In this document: positions 34,782-43,143 of the stretch, one piece after another
How positions within the stretch are numbered: the stretch's first letter is position 1
Layout: each line of letters opens with the position of its first letter
DNA from: Nonomuraea turcica
GTDB taxonomy: Bacteria; Actinomycetota; Actinomycetes; Streptosporangiales; Streptosporangiaceae
Assembly: GCF_030718205.1 (NCBI RefSeq)
Contig: NZ_JAUZQF010000003.1
Span: 186,001-250,000 of the forward strand
DNA: 64,000 bases
Direction: 5' to 3'
Made by a program: the position numbers and the translations under genes
Notes under the pieces: generated by a model
The model's database searches: none
The model's input: the letters and a program-made list of their open reading frames with translations, nothing else
What the model was told of the DNA's origin: nothing

Positions 34782-35593
34782 GGCAGCTGCGCCCGCTGGT
34801 CGCGATCGCCGTGGCCAGTGCCTTCTTCCTGCCGCTCTACCTGGTCGCGGCGAACGTCTTCAAGCACGGCCCGGACATCACCGCGTCGCCGGCCGCGCTG
34901 CCGATCCCGCCGACGCTGGACAACATCACGCAGGCGCTCACCCGCCCGGACAACCTGTTCTGGAACGGCCTGATCAACAGCGTCACCGTGACGTTGTTGT
35001 CGATCGTGCTCCTCACGGTCGTCTCGGCCATGCTCGGCCACTACATCTGCCGCACGCCGTCGCGTTTCGCCCGGATCACCCTGTTGGTGTTGCTGGCCGG
35101 GCTCATGATCCCGCCCCAGGTGATCCTGGTGCCGGTCACGCAGGTGCTCAACGTGACCGGGCTGATGGGCACGATCAGCGGGCTGGTGCTGTTCAACGTC
35201 GGCTATTACGTGCCGTTCGGGGTGTTCGTCTTCTCCGGCTTCATCAGGGCCATCCCGGTCGAGCTCGAGCAGGCCGCCTCGATCGACGGGGCGGGCCGGT
35301 TCGGCACGTTCTGGCGGGTGGTCTTCCCGCTGCTGCGGCCGGCCACGGCCAGCGTGCTGATCTTCCTGGGCGTGTGGATCTGGAACGACTTCCTCAACCC
35401 GCTCATCATTCTCGGCCCGGCCGGCGGCACCACGGTCACCGTGGGCGTCTACCGCGCGCTCGGCCAGTTCCAGCGGGACTACGGCGGCATGTTCGGCCTG
35501 ATGGTGCTGTCGGCCCTGCCCATCCTCATTTTCTACTTCCTGCTGCAGAAGCACTTCGTCAAAGGACTCACCGGGGGAGCGGTCAAAGGATGA
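34778..35593 (+). CDS. Sugar ABC transporter permease (MalG type)
   Basis: A 271-residue membrane protein with six helices and the EAA loop EQAASIDGAGRFGTFWRVVFPLL. It starts inside the stop of the MalF-type gene (ATGA) and its own stop overlaps the oxidoreductase start the same way, so the four genes are translationally coupled. The C-terminal LQKHFVKGLTGGAVKG is the standard end of MalG-like subunits. Confidence 0.9.
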   Translation: MRQLRPLVAIAVASAFFLPLYLVAANVFKHGPDITASPAALPIPPTLDNITQALTRPDNLFWNGLINSVTVTLLSIVLLTVVSAMLGHYICRTPSRFARITLLVLLAGLMIPPQVILVPVTQVLNVTGLMGTISGLVLFNVGYYVPFGVFVFSGFIRAIPVELEQAASIDGAGRFGTFWRVVFPLLRPATASVLIFLGVWIWNDFLNPLIILGPAGGTTVTVGVYRALGQFQRDYGGMFGLMVLSALPILIFYFLLQKHFVKGLTGGAVKG

Positions 35594-36870
35594 TCAACCT
35601 GAGGGACCACATCGGGGAGGCCCTCGACCGGCCGATCACCCTGGCCGTGGTGGGGGCGGGCGCACGCGGCACGGCCTACGCCGAACTGGCCGCGCGGTGG
35701 CCCGACCGGGTGCGGGTGGTGGCCGTGGCAGAGCCGCGGGCCGGCGTCCGCCAGGAGTTCGCGGCCCGGCACGAGCTGCCGCCCGAGCGGGTCTTCCGGT
35801 GCTGGAAGGAGCTGGCCGACCTCGGCAGGATCGCCGACGCGGTGATCGTGGCGACGCTGGACGCCGACCATCTGGCGCCCACGGAGGTCTTCGCCGGGCA
35901 GGGCTACGACATCCTGTTGGAGAAGCCCATCGCCCCCACCGAGTCGGAGACCGTGGCGATCGGCGAGGCGGCCGCCCGCACCGGCGCCATGATCGCGGTT
36001 TGTCACGTCATGCGCTACACCCCCTACACGCGCAAACTGCGCGAGGTGCTGCCCAGGATCGGCGACATCGTCAGCATTGAGCACCTGGAGCCCATCGGCT
36101 GGTACCACTTTGCCCACTCCTTCGTCCGCGGCAACTGGCGGCGCGAGGACGAGACCACCTTCGCGTTGCTGGCCAAGTCCTGCCACGACATCGACTGGCT
36201 CGGCCACGTCGTGGGCCGCAGGGCCGAGCGGGTCTCCTCCTTCGGCGGACTGCGCCACTTCCGCGCCGACCGCCGGCCGGCCGGTGCCGCGGACCGGTGC
36301 CTGGAGTGCCCGATCGAGCGCGCATGCGCGTACTCGGCCGTGCGGCTCTACCGCGACGGGCTGCGTCATGGCGGCACCAAGCAGTACTTCACCCGCGTCG
36401 CGACCGGCGGCGTGCTCACCGAGGAGGCGGTCACCAGGGCACTCGCCGAGGGCCCCTACGGGCGCTGCGTGTACGCCAGCGACAACGACGTGGTGGACCA
36501 CCAAGTGGTGACCATCGAGTACGAGGGCGGGATCACCGCAGCGTTCACGATGACCGCCTTCACGCCGCTGGAGAACCGGCACACCAAGCTGTTCGGCACC
36601 CAAGGGCAGCTGACCGGCGACGGCCGCTTTATCCGCATTTATGACTTCTTGTCGGAAGAAACGACCACCATCGACACCTCGTTGGACGGCTCCAGCGCGG
36701 CCGAGGGCCACGCCGGCGGTGACGCCGCGCTGATCGAGTCGTTCGTCACCGCCCTCCACGAGGGCCGGCCCGAGCTGATCTTGTCCGGCATCCAGGAAAG
36801 CGTCGACAGCCACCGTGTCGTCTTCGCCGCCGAACAGGCCCGGCGCACGGCCACCGTACAGACCCTCTGA
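35590..36870 (+). CDS. Gfo/Idh/MocA-family oxidoreductase
   Basis: A 426-residue NAD(P)-dependent sugar oxidoreductase. The Rossmann motif is VVGAGARGTAYAELA, and DILLEKPIAPTESE holds the EKP lysine used in catalysis. KSCHDIDWLGHVVG supplies the DxxxH-like catalytic His. A cysteine cluster, RCLECPIERACAYS near residue 238, resembles a metal site and is found in one subgroup of this family. Coupled by ATGA overlap to the sugar importer, it probably oxidises or isomerises the imported sugar in the cytosol. Confidence 0.85.
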   Translation: MINLRDHIGEALDRPITLAVVGAGARGTAYAELAARWPDRVRVVAVAEPRAGVRQEFAARHELPPERVFRCWKELADLGRIADAVIVATLDADHLAPTEVFAGQGYDILLEKPIAPTESETVAIGEAAARTGAMIAVCHVMRYTPYTRKLREVLPRIGDIVSIEHLEPIGWYHFAHSFVRGNWRREDETTFALLAKSCHDIDWLGHVVGRRAERVSSFGGLRHFRADRRPAGAADRCLECPIERACAYSAVRLYRDGLRHGGTKQYFTRVATGGVLTEEAVTRALAEGPYGRCVYASDNDVVDHQVVTIEYEGGITAAFTMTAFTPLENRHTKLFGTQGQLTGDGRFIRIYDFLSEETTTIDTSLDGSSAAEGHAGGDAALIESFVTALHEGRPELILSGIQESVDSHRVVFAAEQARRTATVQTL

Positions 36871-36897
36871 TCCCTTCTGAACGGAGAGACACCCCCC

Positions 36898-39675
36898 ATG
36901 AGGCAACGTTCCCTGCTCGCCCTCGCCCTCCTGGCCTCCACCATGGTCGCCGTCAGCCCGGCTCCCGCCCAGGCCGACTCGTCGCAGTGGCAGGACATCC
37001 GCAGGCTCCTGTCGGCCATCGACGACGCCTACACCGCTCCGCCCGCGATCAACACCGTGCAGACCACGGGCTACACCTCGGGCCTGCTCCTCGGCAACGG
37101 CGACCTGCACGTCGCCGCCGACGCCCGCGACCAGCGGCAGACGTACTACCTGTCCAAGTCCGACTTCTGGCACAGCGGCAACGGGCAGATGCCCTTCGGC
37201 AAGATTTCCATCAGCCCGGCGCAGCAGGCCACCGCCGCCGCCGCGGTCAAGGACGCGCTGGAATGCACGGCGGCCTGCGTGATCGACGGCGACCCCGAGA
37301 CCCGCTGGGTCTCGCAGACCAATGCGAGCGCCCCCGACCCGCAATGGGTCACGGTCGACCTGGGCCAGGCCAAGACGATCGACCGCTGGGTCGTCAGGCA
37401 CAACGGCTACCAGGGCAGAGCCGACAACTTCCAGAAGCTCAACACGCAGAACTTCGCCCTCCAGAAGAGCGCCGACGGCGCCACCTGGACCGACGTGGAC
37501 GTCGTCACGGGCAACACGGCCGAGTCGACCGACCGCACCGTGCCCGCCTTCACCGCCCGGTACGTCCGGCTCCACATCGCCGGCGCGGTACGCGACCCCG
37601 CCGACCCGAACCAGAAGGCTTACATCCGCGACCTGATGGTGTTCAACGGGCAGACGAACGTCATCGACGGCACGACCGGCGTCGACCCGAACTACCTTCA
37701 GCGGCAGGACTTACTCAACGCCGAGGTTCAGGGTTCCCAGACGGTCGGCGGCCAGGTGCTGAGCACCCGCTCGTGGACCGCCGACGGCGAGAACCTCCTG
37801 GTCACCGAGCTGTCGATCCCCGACGACGCACAACCCCTGCCGCTCCAGATCGACCTGACCGTCGCCACGGCCGGGACGACAGGCGTAGCCGCCGACGGTC
37901 AGGTGTGGATCACCCGCACGACCGGCGCCGACGGCTCGACCGGCTGGGCGTCCAAGGCCGCCGCGTCCGTCAAGATCGTCGGCTCGCGCACCCCGGTCAC
38001 CGCCGGCACACCGGCGAGCAACCTCGCCCGCCTATCCTTCGAGCTGGCTCCCGGCAGGCCCGTGCGGCTGGTCACCTCGATCCACGGCAACGGCGGCTAC
38101 GCGAATCCCACGCCGCTGGCCGACTTCGTCACCAAGGCGGTGGACCGCGTGGCCGCGCTCGACGACCGCGCCCTCGACCGAGCCAGGGGCGCGCACCGCG
38201 AGTGGTGGAAGCAGTTCTGGTTGAAGTCGTACGTGGACACTGGCGACTCGACCCTGAACAAGTTCTACTACGGCGCCCTGTACGCCATGGGCGCGGCCAG
38301 CCGCGAAGGCTTCTTCCTGCCAGGCACTTACTCGCCGTGGCGCACAATGGACCAGACCGGCGGCGCGAACCGGTACTGGATGAACTACAACACCGAATCC
38401 CAGTACTACGGCGTGTACTCGTCGAACCGGCCCGAGCTGGCCGCGCCGTACTACAAGGCGGTGTGGGCCGAGCTCCCGTATGTCCGCAACACGACCCACG
38501 CGGCCGGATACAAAGGCATGACCTTCAGCCGGACCTTCTCCCCGTACAACGCGACCCGTCCTGCGCCGGCCGAGGTCCCGGTGAGCGGGCCGAAGTCGCC
38601 GGGCAAGCTCAGCGACCAGAAGACCAACGGCACCTTCGCCGCGATCCCGTTCATGTGGAACTGGGAGTACACCCGCGATGAGGAGTTCCTGCGCACCCGG
38701 ACCTACCCGTTCCTGAAGGAGCTCGGCGAGTTCTGGATGGACTTCGTGGTGAAGGGCGAGGACGGCAAGTACCACGTTCTGCACAGCGCCGTGAACGAGG
38801 GCGGCGATGACGTCGACTCGGTCTACGACCTCGGCTACATCCGGCGTACGCTCACCGCGCTGATCGAATACAGCAAGGTGCTCGGCGTGGACGCGGAGCT
38901 GCGGCCGCTCTGGCAGAGTTACCTCGACGACCTGGCCCCCTACCCGACGGCGACCATGGACGGACTGGACGTCATCCTCCTCGCCAGCAAGATCGAGAAC
39001 TCGATCAAGGGGAACGCGCTGCTCAACAAGAACGACCAGCCGATCAATCTTGAGGGCGTCGTCCACCCCAGCGACAACCTCGCCATCGGCGGCGACCCTG
39101 AGCAGCTGCGGAAGGTCCGCGACACCCTGCAGTGGGTCGACCCGTTCCTGCCCGGTTCGCGCGGCTCGTCCATCAACGGCTTCCCGAAGACGTTCACCAT
39201 CGCCGCACGTGCGGGCTGGGACCCGGAGGACCTGATCGGCAAGTTCTCGGCCGTGATCAACCGCCTGTGGCGGCCGAACCTGACCGTCCGGCAGGGCGGC
39301 GGCGCCCAGGAGACCTCGGGGTCGCTGGAGACGGTCAACTCGATGTTCCTGCAGACGTTCGAGAACGTCATCCGGGTCTTCCCGGCTTGGCCGGCCGGCC
39401 GCGACGGCAAGTTCGTCCGGCTGCGCGCGAAGGGCGCCTTCCTGGTGTCCGCCGAGCGCAAGGCGGGCAGGGAGGTCTCGGAGATCGAGGTGACCAGCGA
39501 GAAGGGCGGCACGGCCACGCTCGCCAGCCCGTGGCGTACGGGGCGGCCGGTCGTGATCGACCGCTCCACCAACCGTCCCGTGCCGCTCACCTTCGGCCGG
39601 GACGCCGACACCGGCGAGACGACGTTCTCCTTCCCGACCAGGCCGGGCCGCACGTACAGGGTGTCCGCGCGCTAA
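36898..39675 (+). CDS. Exported GH95-like glycosidase with inserted discoidin (F5/8C) domain
   Basis: A 925-residue protein with a Sec signal peptide ending near PAPAQA. The N-terminal strand GLLLGNGDLHVAADA matches GH95-like enzymes. A discoidin/CBM32-like domain (about 115-255, DGDPETRWVSQTNASAPDPQ, VTVDLGQAKTIDRWVVRH) is inserted into the N-terminal domain instead of being added at an end. The helical barrel runs from about 400 to 830, with ALYAMGAASREGFFLPG, RYWMNYNTESQYYGVYSSN, and FMWNWEYTRDEEFL. A TTA codon is at codon 272. It lies 27 bp after the oxidoreductase and is probably the last gene of the ROK-controlled operon. Confidence 0.75.
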   Translation: MRQRSLLALALLASTMVAVSPAPAQADSSQWQDIRRLLSAIDDAYTAPPAINTVQTTGYTSGLLLGNGDLHVAADARDQRQTYYLSKSDFWHSGNGQMPFGKISISPAQQATAAAAVKDALECTAACVIDGDPETRWVSQTNASAPDPQWVTVDLGQAKTIDRWVVRHNGYQGRADNFQKLNTQNFALQKSADGATWTDVDVVTGNTAESTDRTVPAFTARYVRLHIAGAVRDPADPNQKAYIRDLMVFNGQTNVIDGTTGVDPNYLQRQDLLNAEVQGSQTVGGQVLSTRSWTADGENLLVTELSIPDDAQPLPLQIDLTVATAGTTGVAADGQVWITRTTGADGSTGWASKAAASVKIVGSRTPVTAGTPASNLARLSFELAPGRPVRLVTSIHGNGGYANPTPLADFVTKAVDRVAALDDRALDRARGAHREWWKQFWLKSYVDTGDSTLNKFYYGALYAMGAASREGFFLPGTYSPWRTMDQTGGANRYWMNYNTESQYYGVYSSNRPELAAPYYKAVWAELPYVRNTTHAAGYKGMTFSRTFSPYNATRPAPAEVPVSGPKSPGKLSDQKTNGTFAAIPFMWNWEYTRDEEFLRTRTYPFLKELGEFWMDFVVKGEDGKYHVLHSAVNEGGDDVDSVYDLGYIRRTLTALIEYSKVLGVDAELRPLWQSYLDDLAPYPTATMDGLDVILLASKIENSIKGNALLNKNDQPINLEGVVHPSDNLAIGGDPEQLRKVRDTLQWVDPFLPGSRGSSINGFPKTFTIAARAGWDPEDLIGKFSAVINRLWRPNLTVRQGGGAQETSGSLETVNSMFLQTFENVIRVFPAWPAGRDGKFVRLRAKGAFLVSAERKAGREVSEIEVTSEKGGTATLASPWRTGRPVVIDRSTNRPVPLTFGRDADTGETTFSFPTRPGRTYRVSAR

Positions 39676-39752
39676 CGAGGCACGCACGCCCTGCCGCCCG
39701 TTCGGCTTGGCTTGGGCTACGGCGGGCGCTCATCTGCGGGACCTGGTGTGAT

Positions 39753-39797
39753 CCATGGCCTCATTATGCGACTTCAAGTAGCATAATGAGGCCATGG
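39753..39797. promoter_or_regulatory. Perfect 17-bp inverted repeat at the antitoxin start
   Basis: CCATGGCCTCATTATGC (39753-39769) and GCATAATGAGGCCATGG (39781-39797) are exact inverse copies with an 11-bp spacer. The right arm contains CATAAT (39782-39787), a good -10, and the antitoxin ATG (39794). This fits an autoregulatory toxin-antitoxin operator and leaves almost no 5' leader. Confidence 0.8.
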
Positions 39798-40036
39798 CCT
39801 TGACACAGCCCACAGATCCGACGATCAAGAAGTCGGTGACCCTTCGCCGCTCGCTCGCCGAGGAGATCGAGAGCCGGACCGGTCCCCGGGGGTTCTCACG
39901 TTTTGTTGATCAGGCCGCCGAGTACGGCTTGGCGTTGTTGAAGGCCGAAGAGATTGTGGCCGACCATGAGCGGAGGGTCGGCCCACTGTCCGACGATGTC
40001 ATGGAGGAAGCCAGGCGGGCGTGGTCCGCAGAGTAA
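39794..40036 (+). CDS. Antitoxin of a VapBC-like pair (ribbon-helix-helix)
   Basis: An 80-residue protein. The first half, TIKKSVTLRRSLAEEIESRTGPRGFSRFVDQAAEYGL, has the beta-strand plus two helices of an RHH DNA-binding domain. The C-terminal acidic helix (DDVMEEARRAWSAE) would cover the toxin. The start codon is embedded in a perfect inverted repeat and there is no Shine-Dalgarno sequence, so the message may be leaderless. It overlaps the toxin gene by 16 bp. Confidence 0.8.
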   Translation: MALTQPTDPTIKKSVTLRRSLAEEIESRTGPRGFSRFVDQAAEYGLALLKAEEIVADHERRVGPLSDDVMEEARRAWSAE

Positions 40037-40470
40037 GGCGCGCGGACGTTCAGTTCCCCACGCCCATGCTCGTGCTCGACGCCCAGCCGTTCTCCCTGCT
40101 CGGTGAGGACGATGCCCGAATCGTTGCCCGGATAGCCATTGCCAGGGATGAAGGTTTCATCCCGGCGATCAGCGCCGTGACGCTGGCTGAGGTGCGTCGT
40201 ACCGGAGTGGTCGGAAAGCGTCTCATCTGGCAGCGCGTGCACCTGACCGTGCTGCCCATGACGGAAGGAGTTGCGGACCTGGCCGGCTTGTTGCTGGATG
40301 ACGCCGGCTTGGACGGGCACGAGTGCGTGGTAGATGCCTTGGTAGTGGCCTCCGCGGCAAGGGGCAGCGGACCTGCGAAGGTGGTCTCAAGCGACGGTTC
40401 GCACATTCCCAAGCTAGTCGCCGCTGCCCGCCTCAGACGTGACTCACCAATAGGTTGGGTGCCGGTCTGA
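40021..40470 (+). CDS. PIN-domain toxin of a VapBC-like pair
   Basis: A 149-residue protein with the acidic PIN residues: Asp in MLVLDAQPF, Glu in VTLAEVRR, Asp in CVVDALVVASA and Asp in VVSSDGSHI. PIN toxins are Mg-dependent RNases that cut tRNA or other RNA when the antitoxin is lost. The GTG at 40021 overlaps the antitoxin end; an ATG at 40066 would give a shorter protein that still has every acidic residue. A terminator hairpin follows. Confidence 0.8.
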   Translation: MVRRVRRADVQFPTPMLVLDAQPFSLLGEDDARIVARIAIARDEGFIPAISAVTLAEVRRTGVVGKRLIWQRVHLTVLPMTEGVADLAGLLLDDAGLDGHECVVDALVVASAARGSGPAKVVSSDGSHIPKLVAAARLRRDSPIGWVPV

Positions 40471-40485
40471 GCCCGCCCGACCGTG

Positions 40486-40513
40486 GCCGCCCGCCGGCGA
40501 GCAGGCGGGCGGC
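40486..40513. terminator. Bidirectional terminator between toxin and aldehyde dehydrogenase genes
   Basis: GCCGCCCGCC (40486-40495) pairs perfectly with GGCGGGCGGC (40504-40513) around an 8-nt loop, between convergent genes. No T-tract is present. Confidence 0.65.
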
Positions 40514-40525
40514 GTGGGCAGGGGG

Positions 40526-41971
40526 TTACACGTACACGGTCTGGATCTGCTGGTAGCCGGCCAGTCCCTCCGGGCCCAGCTCGCGGCCGAGGCCGCTGGC
40601 CTTGACGCCGCCGAAGGGGGCGGCGGGGTCGGGGATGTAGCGGTTGACCCCGATGGTGCCGGTACGGACCCGGTGGGCGACGGCGGCGCCGCGTTCGGGG
40701 TCGCTGGTCCACACCGTGCCGCCGAGCCCGAAGTCGGAGTCGTTGGCGATGCGGACGGCGTGGTCGACGTCGTCGTACGGGATGAGGGACAGGACGGGGC
40801 CGAAGATCTCCTCCTGGGCGATGACGGAGCCGTTGTCCACGTCGGCGAAGACGGTCGGCTGCACGAACCAGCCCCGGTCCAGTCCGGCCGGACGTCCGCC
40901 GCCGACCGTGATCCGGGCCCCTTCGCCACGCCCCTTGGCGATGTACGACTCGACCCGGTCGCGCTGCCGGGCGGTGGCCATCGGCCCGATCTGGGTCGCG
41001 GGGTCACCGGCGTCGCCCACGGTCAGCGAGCCGGCCAGGGCCGTGAAGGCGTCGACGACCTCGGTGTACCGGCTGCGCGGGGCCAGGACCCGCGTGCCGA
41101 GGAAGCACGTCTGGCCGTTGTTGAGCAGCGTGGACCCGAACAGCCCTTCGCCGATCTTGGCCAGGTCCAGGTCGGCGTCGTCGAGCACGATCGCCGCGGA
41201 CTTGCCGCCGAGCTCCAGAGTGACCGGGCGCAGCAGCCGCCCGCAGGTCTCGGCGATCATCCGGCCGGCCGCTGTGGAGCCGGTGAAGGCCACCTTGTCC
41301 ACGTCCGGGTGGGCGACCAGATAGGCTCCGACCTCGCGTCCGCCGGGGACGATGTTGACGACCCCGGCGGGGACGCCGGCCTCCTCCATGGCCTCGGCCA
41401 GCAGGTAGGCGTCCAGGACGGTCTCCGGCGACGGCTTGATGACGAGCGTGCACCCGGTCGCCATCGCCGGCGCGATCTTGAACATGGTCAGCGCCTGCGG
41501 GAAGTTCCACGGCACGATGGCTGCCACGACCCCGACCGGCACCCGCCGCACCTGGATCGAGCCGCCGAACAGTCCGTCCCTGGTCTCGGTGAACTCGGCC
41601 GCGCGGGCCAGTCCGGCGTAGTACCGCAGTACGGCGCTGGGGTAGCCGGTCTCCAGCTGGCGGGCGACGGCGACCGGCATGCCGTTCTGGGCGCTGACCC
41701 GCTCCACGAAGCCGTCGGCCCGCCGGTCGATGGCGTCGGCCAGGCGGTCCATGACGTCGGCGCGCCGGGCGGGCTCCCAGCTCGCCCAGCCGGACGGGTC
41801 GTCGAAGGCCCGCCGGGCGGCGGCGACGGCCGCGTCGATGTCGGCCTCGGCGCCCTCGGGGACCTGGCCGAGCGGCTCCTCGGTGCTGGCGTTGACCGGG
41901 CTGATCACTCGGTCCGTGGCGGGGCTGACCCAGCTGCCGCCGATGAAGAAGGTGTCGTAGCGGAGGTTCAT
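40526..41971 (-). CDS. Aldehyde dehydrogenase, probably benzaldehyde dehydrogenase
   Basis: A 481-residue NAD(P)-dependent ALDH. The catalytic Cys is in NNGQTCFLGTR and the Glu in LELGGKSAA; the cofactor loop is AFTGSTAAGR and PWNFP is intact. It starts inside the stop of the alcohol dehydrogenase (TGATG), so the two are coupled. With the benzoate island next to it, oxidation of benzaldehyde or a similar aromatic aldehyde to the acid is likely, though the substrate is inferred from context. Confidence 0.85.
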   Translation of the reverse strand: MNLRYDTFFIGGSWVSPATDRVISPVNASTEEPLGQVPEGAEADIDAAVAAARRAFDDPSGWASWEPARRADVMDRLADAIDRRADGFVERVSAQNGMPVAVARQLETGYPSAVLRYYAGLARAAEFTETRDGLFGGSIQVRRVPVGVVAAIVPWNFPQALTMFKIAPAMATGCTLVIKPSPETVLDAYLLAEAMEEAGVPAGVVNIVPGGREVGAYLVAHPDVDKVAFTGSTAAGRMIAETCGRLLRPVTLELGGKSAAIVLDDADLDLAKIGEGLFGSTLLNNGQTCFLGTRVLAPRSRYTEVVDAFTALAGSLTVGDAGDPATQIGPMATARQRDRVESYIAKGRGEGARITVGGGRPAGLDRGWFVQPTVFADVDNGSVIAQEEIFGPVLSLIPYDDVDHAVRIANDSDFGLGGTVWTSDPERGAAVAHRVRTGTIGVNRYIPDPAAPFGGVKASGLGRELGPEGLAGYQQIQTVYV

Positions 41972-43077
41972 CAGCGCTCTCCAAAGGTCAGGACGGGCTT
42001 GAGGGTGGTGCCCTTCTCGGAGTCCTCGACCGCCTGGTTGATGTCCTCGAAGGCGTACGTCTTGATCAGCTTGTCGAACGGGAACCGGCCCTGCCGGTAC
42101 AGGTCGACGAGCTTGGGGATGAACTGGCGGGGCACGCTGTCGCCCTCGACGATGCCGCGTACGCTGCGGCCGAACAGCAGCGAGGACATGTCGAGCGAGA
42201 CCTCGGTGCCGAGCGCGGCGGCGCCGATGAGGCCGCAGGTGCCGCCCTGGTTGAGCGCGTCGGCCGCCTGCCGGAGCACGGCGGGCACCGCGGTGGTCTC
42301 CACCGTGTAGTCCACACCGAGGCCGCCGGTGAGGCCGCGGAGCCGCTCCACCGTGTCGCCCGCGGCCGCGTTGATGATGTGCGTGGCGCCCACCTGCTCG
42401 GCCAGCTCCAGCCGCTGGTCGTTCAGGTCGATGGCGACGATGGTGGTGCAGCCCGCGACGGCGGCGGCCATGATGGCGCTGATGCCGACCGAGCCCGCGC
42501 CGAAGATCGCGATGCTGCTGCCCGCCGGCGGCTTGAGCGAGTTGAGCACACCGCCGGCGCCGGTCTGGATGCCGCAGCCGAGCGGGCCGAGCAGCTCCAG
42601 CGGCGCGTCCCGGTCCACCTTCACGACGTTCCGCTCGGTGGCCAGGGCGTAGGTGGCGAACGCCGATTGGCCGAAGAAGACGCCGTGCACGTCGCCGGAG
42701 TCCCGGTGCAGCGTCGTGCTGCCGTCGCCGCGCGAGCCCGCGAAGTTGAAGGCGAAGAACTGATCGCAGTACGCCGGACGGCCCTGGTCGCACATGCGGC
42801 AGGAGCCGCAGGAGTTGAACGTGAGCACGACGTGGTCGCCGGGGGCGACGTAGGTGACGCCGTCGCCGACGGCCTCCACGACACCCGCGCCCTCGTGGCC
42901 GAGCACGGCGGGCAGGGGCACCGGGTACCACTGGTCGCGGACGATCAGGTCGGTGTGGCAGACGCCGGAGCTCACCATCCGCACGACGACCTCGCCCGGC
43001 CGCGGGTCGTCCAGTTCGAGGGGGGTGAGGGCGAAGGGAGCGCCTTTGGTCTCGGTCAGTGCCGCGGTGATGCGCAC
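41971..43077 (-). CDS. Zinc-dependent alcohol dehydrogenase, probably aryl-alcohol type
   Basis: A 368-residue medium-chain dehydrogenase. Catalytic zinc ligands are Cys in SGVCHTDL, His in GHEGAGVV and Cys in GPLGCGIQTGAG; the structural zinc cysteines lie in SCGSCRMCDQGRPAYC. The NAD motif is FGAGSVGISAI. The best-known relatives are benzyl- and aryl-alcohol dehydrogenases, which suits the coupled aldehyde dehydrogenase and the nearby benzoate genes. The start is GTG (43077) with AAAGGAG about 6 nt upstream. A hairpin lies immediately before that site. Confidence 0.87.
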   Translation of the reverse strand: MRITAALTETKGAPFALTPLELDDPRPGEVVVRMVSSGVCHTDLIVRDQWYPVPLPAVLGHEGAGVVEAVGDGVTYVAPGDHVVLTFNSCGSCRMCDQGRPAYCDQFFAFNFAGSRGDGSTTLHRDSGDVHGVFFGQSAFATYALATERNVVKVDRDAPLELLGPLGCGIQTGAGGVLNSLKPPAGSSIAIFGAGSVGISAIMAAAVAGCTTIVAIDLNDQRLELAEQVGATHIINAAAGDTVERLRGLTGGLGVDYTVETTAVPAVLRQAADALNQGGTCGLIGAAALGTEVSLDMSSLLFGRSVRGIVEGDSVPRQFIPKLVDLYRQGRFPFDKLIKTYAFEDINQAVEDSEKGTTLKPVLTFGER

Positions 43078-43089
43078 GTTACGACTCCT

Positions 43090-43114
43090 TTGCCGGTGGG
43101 TTTCTCACCGGCAA
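43090..43114 (-). promoter_or_regulatory. Hairpin abutting the alcohol dehydrogenase ribosome-binding site
   Basis: TTGCCGGTG (43114-43106 in mRNA sense) and CACCGGCAA (43098-43090) form a perfect 9-bp stem with a 7-nt loop, followed at once by the AGGAG of the alcohol dehydrogenase gene. It may be an operator for the AcoR-like protein or a weak terminator after its gene. Confidence 0.5.
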
Positions 43115-43143
43115 CATATGGCGGCATCCGCCCGGTGCACTGT

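Noticed and set aside
39753..39797. Perfect inverted repeat as an insertion-sequence end or terminator of the upstream gene
   Set aside because: No transposase or target duplication is seen, and the repeat contains the -10-like element and start codon of the antitoxin gene, which fits an operator better.
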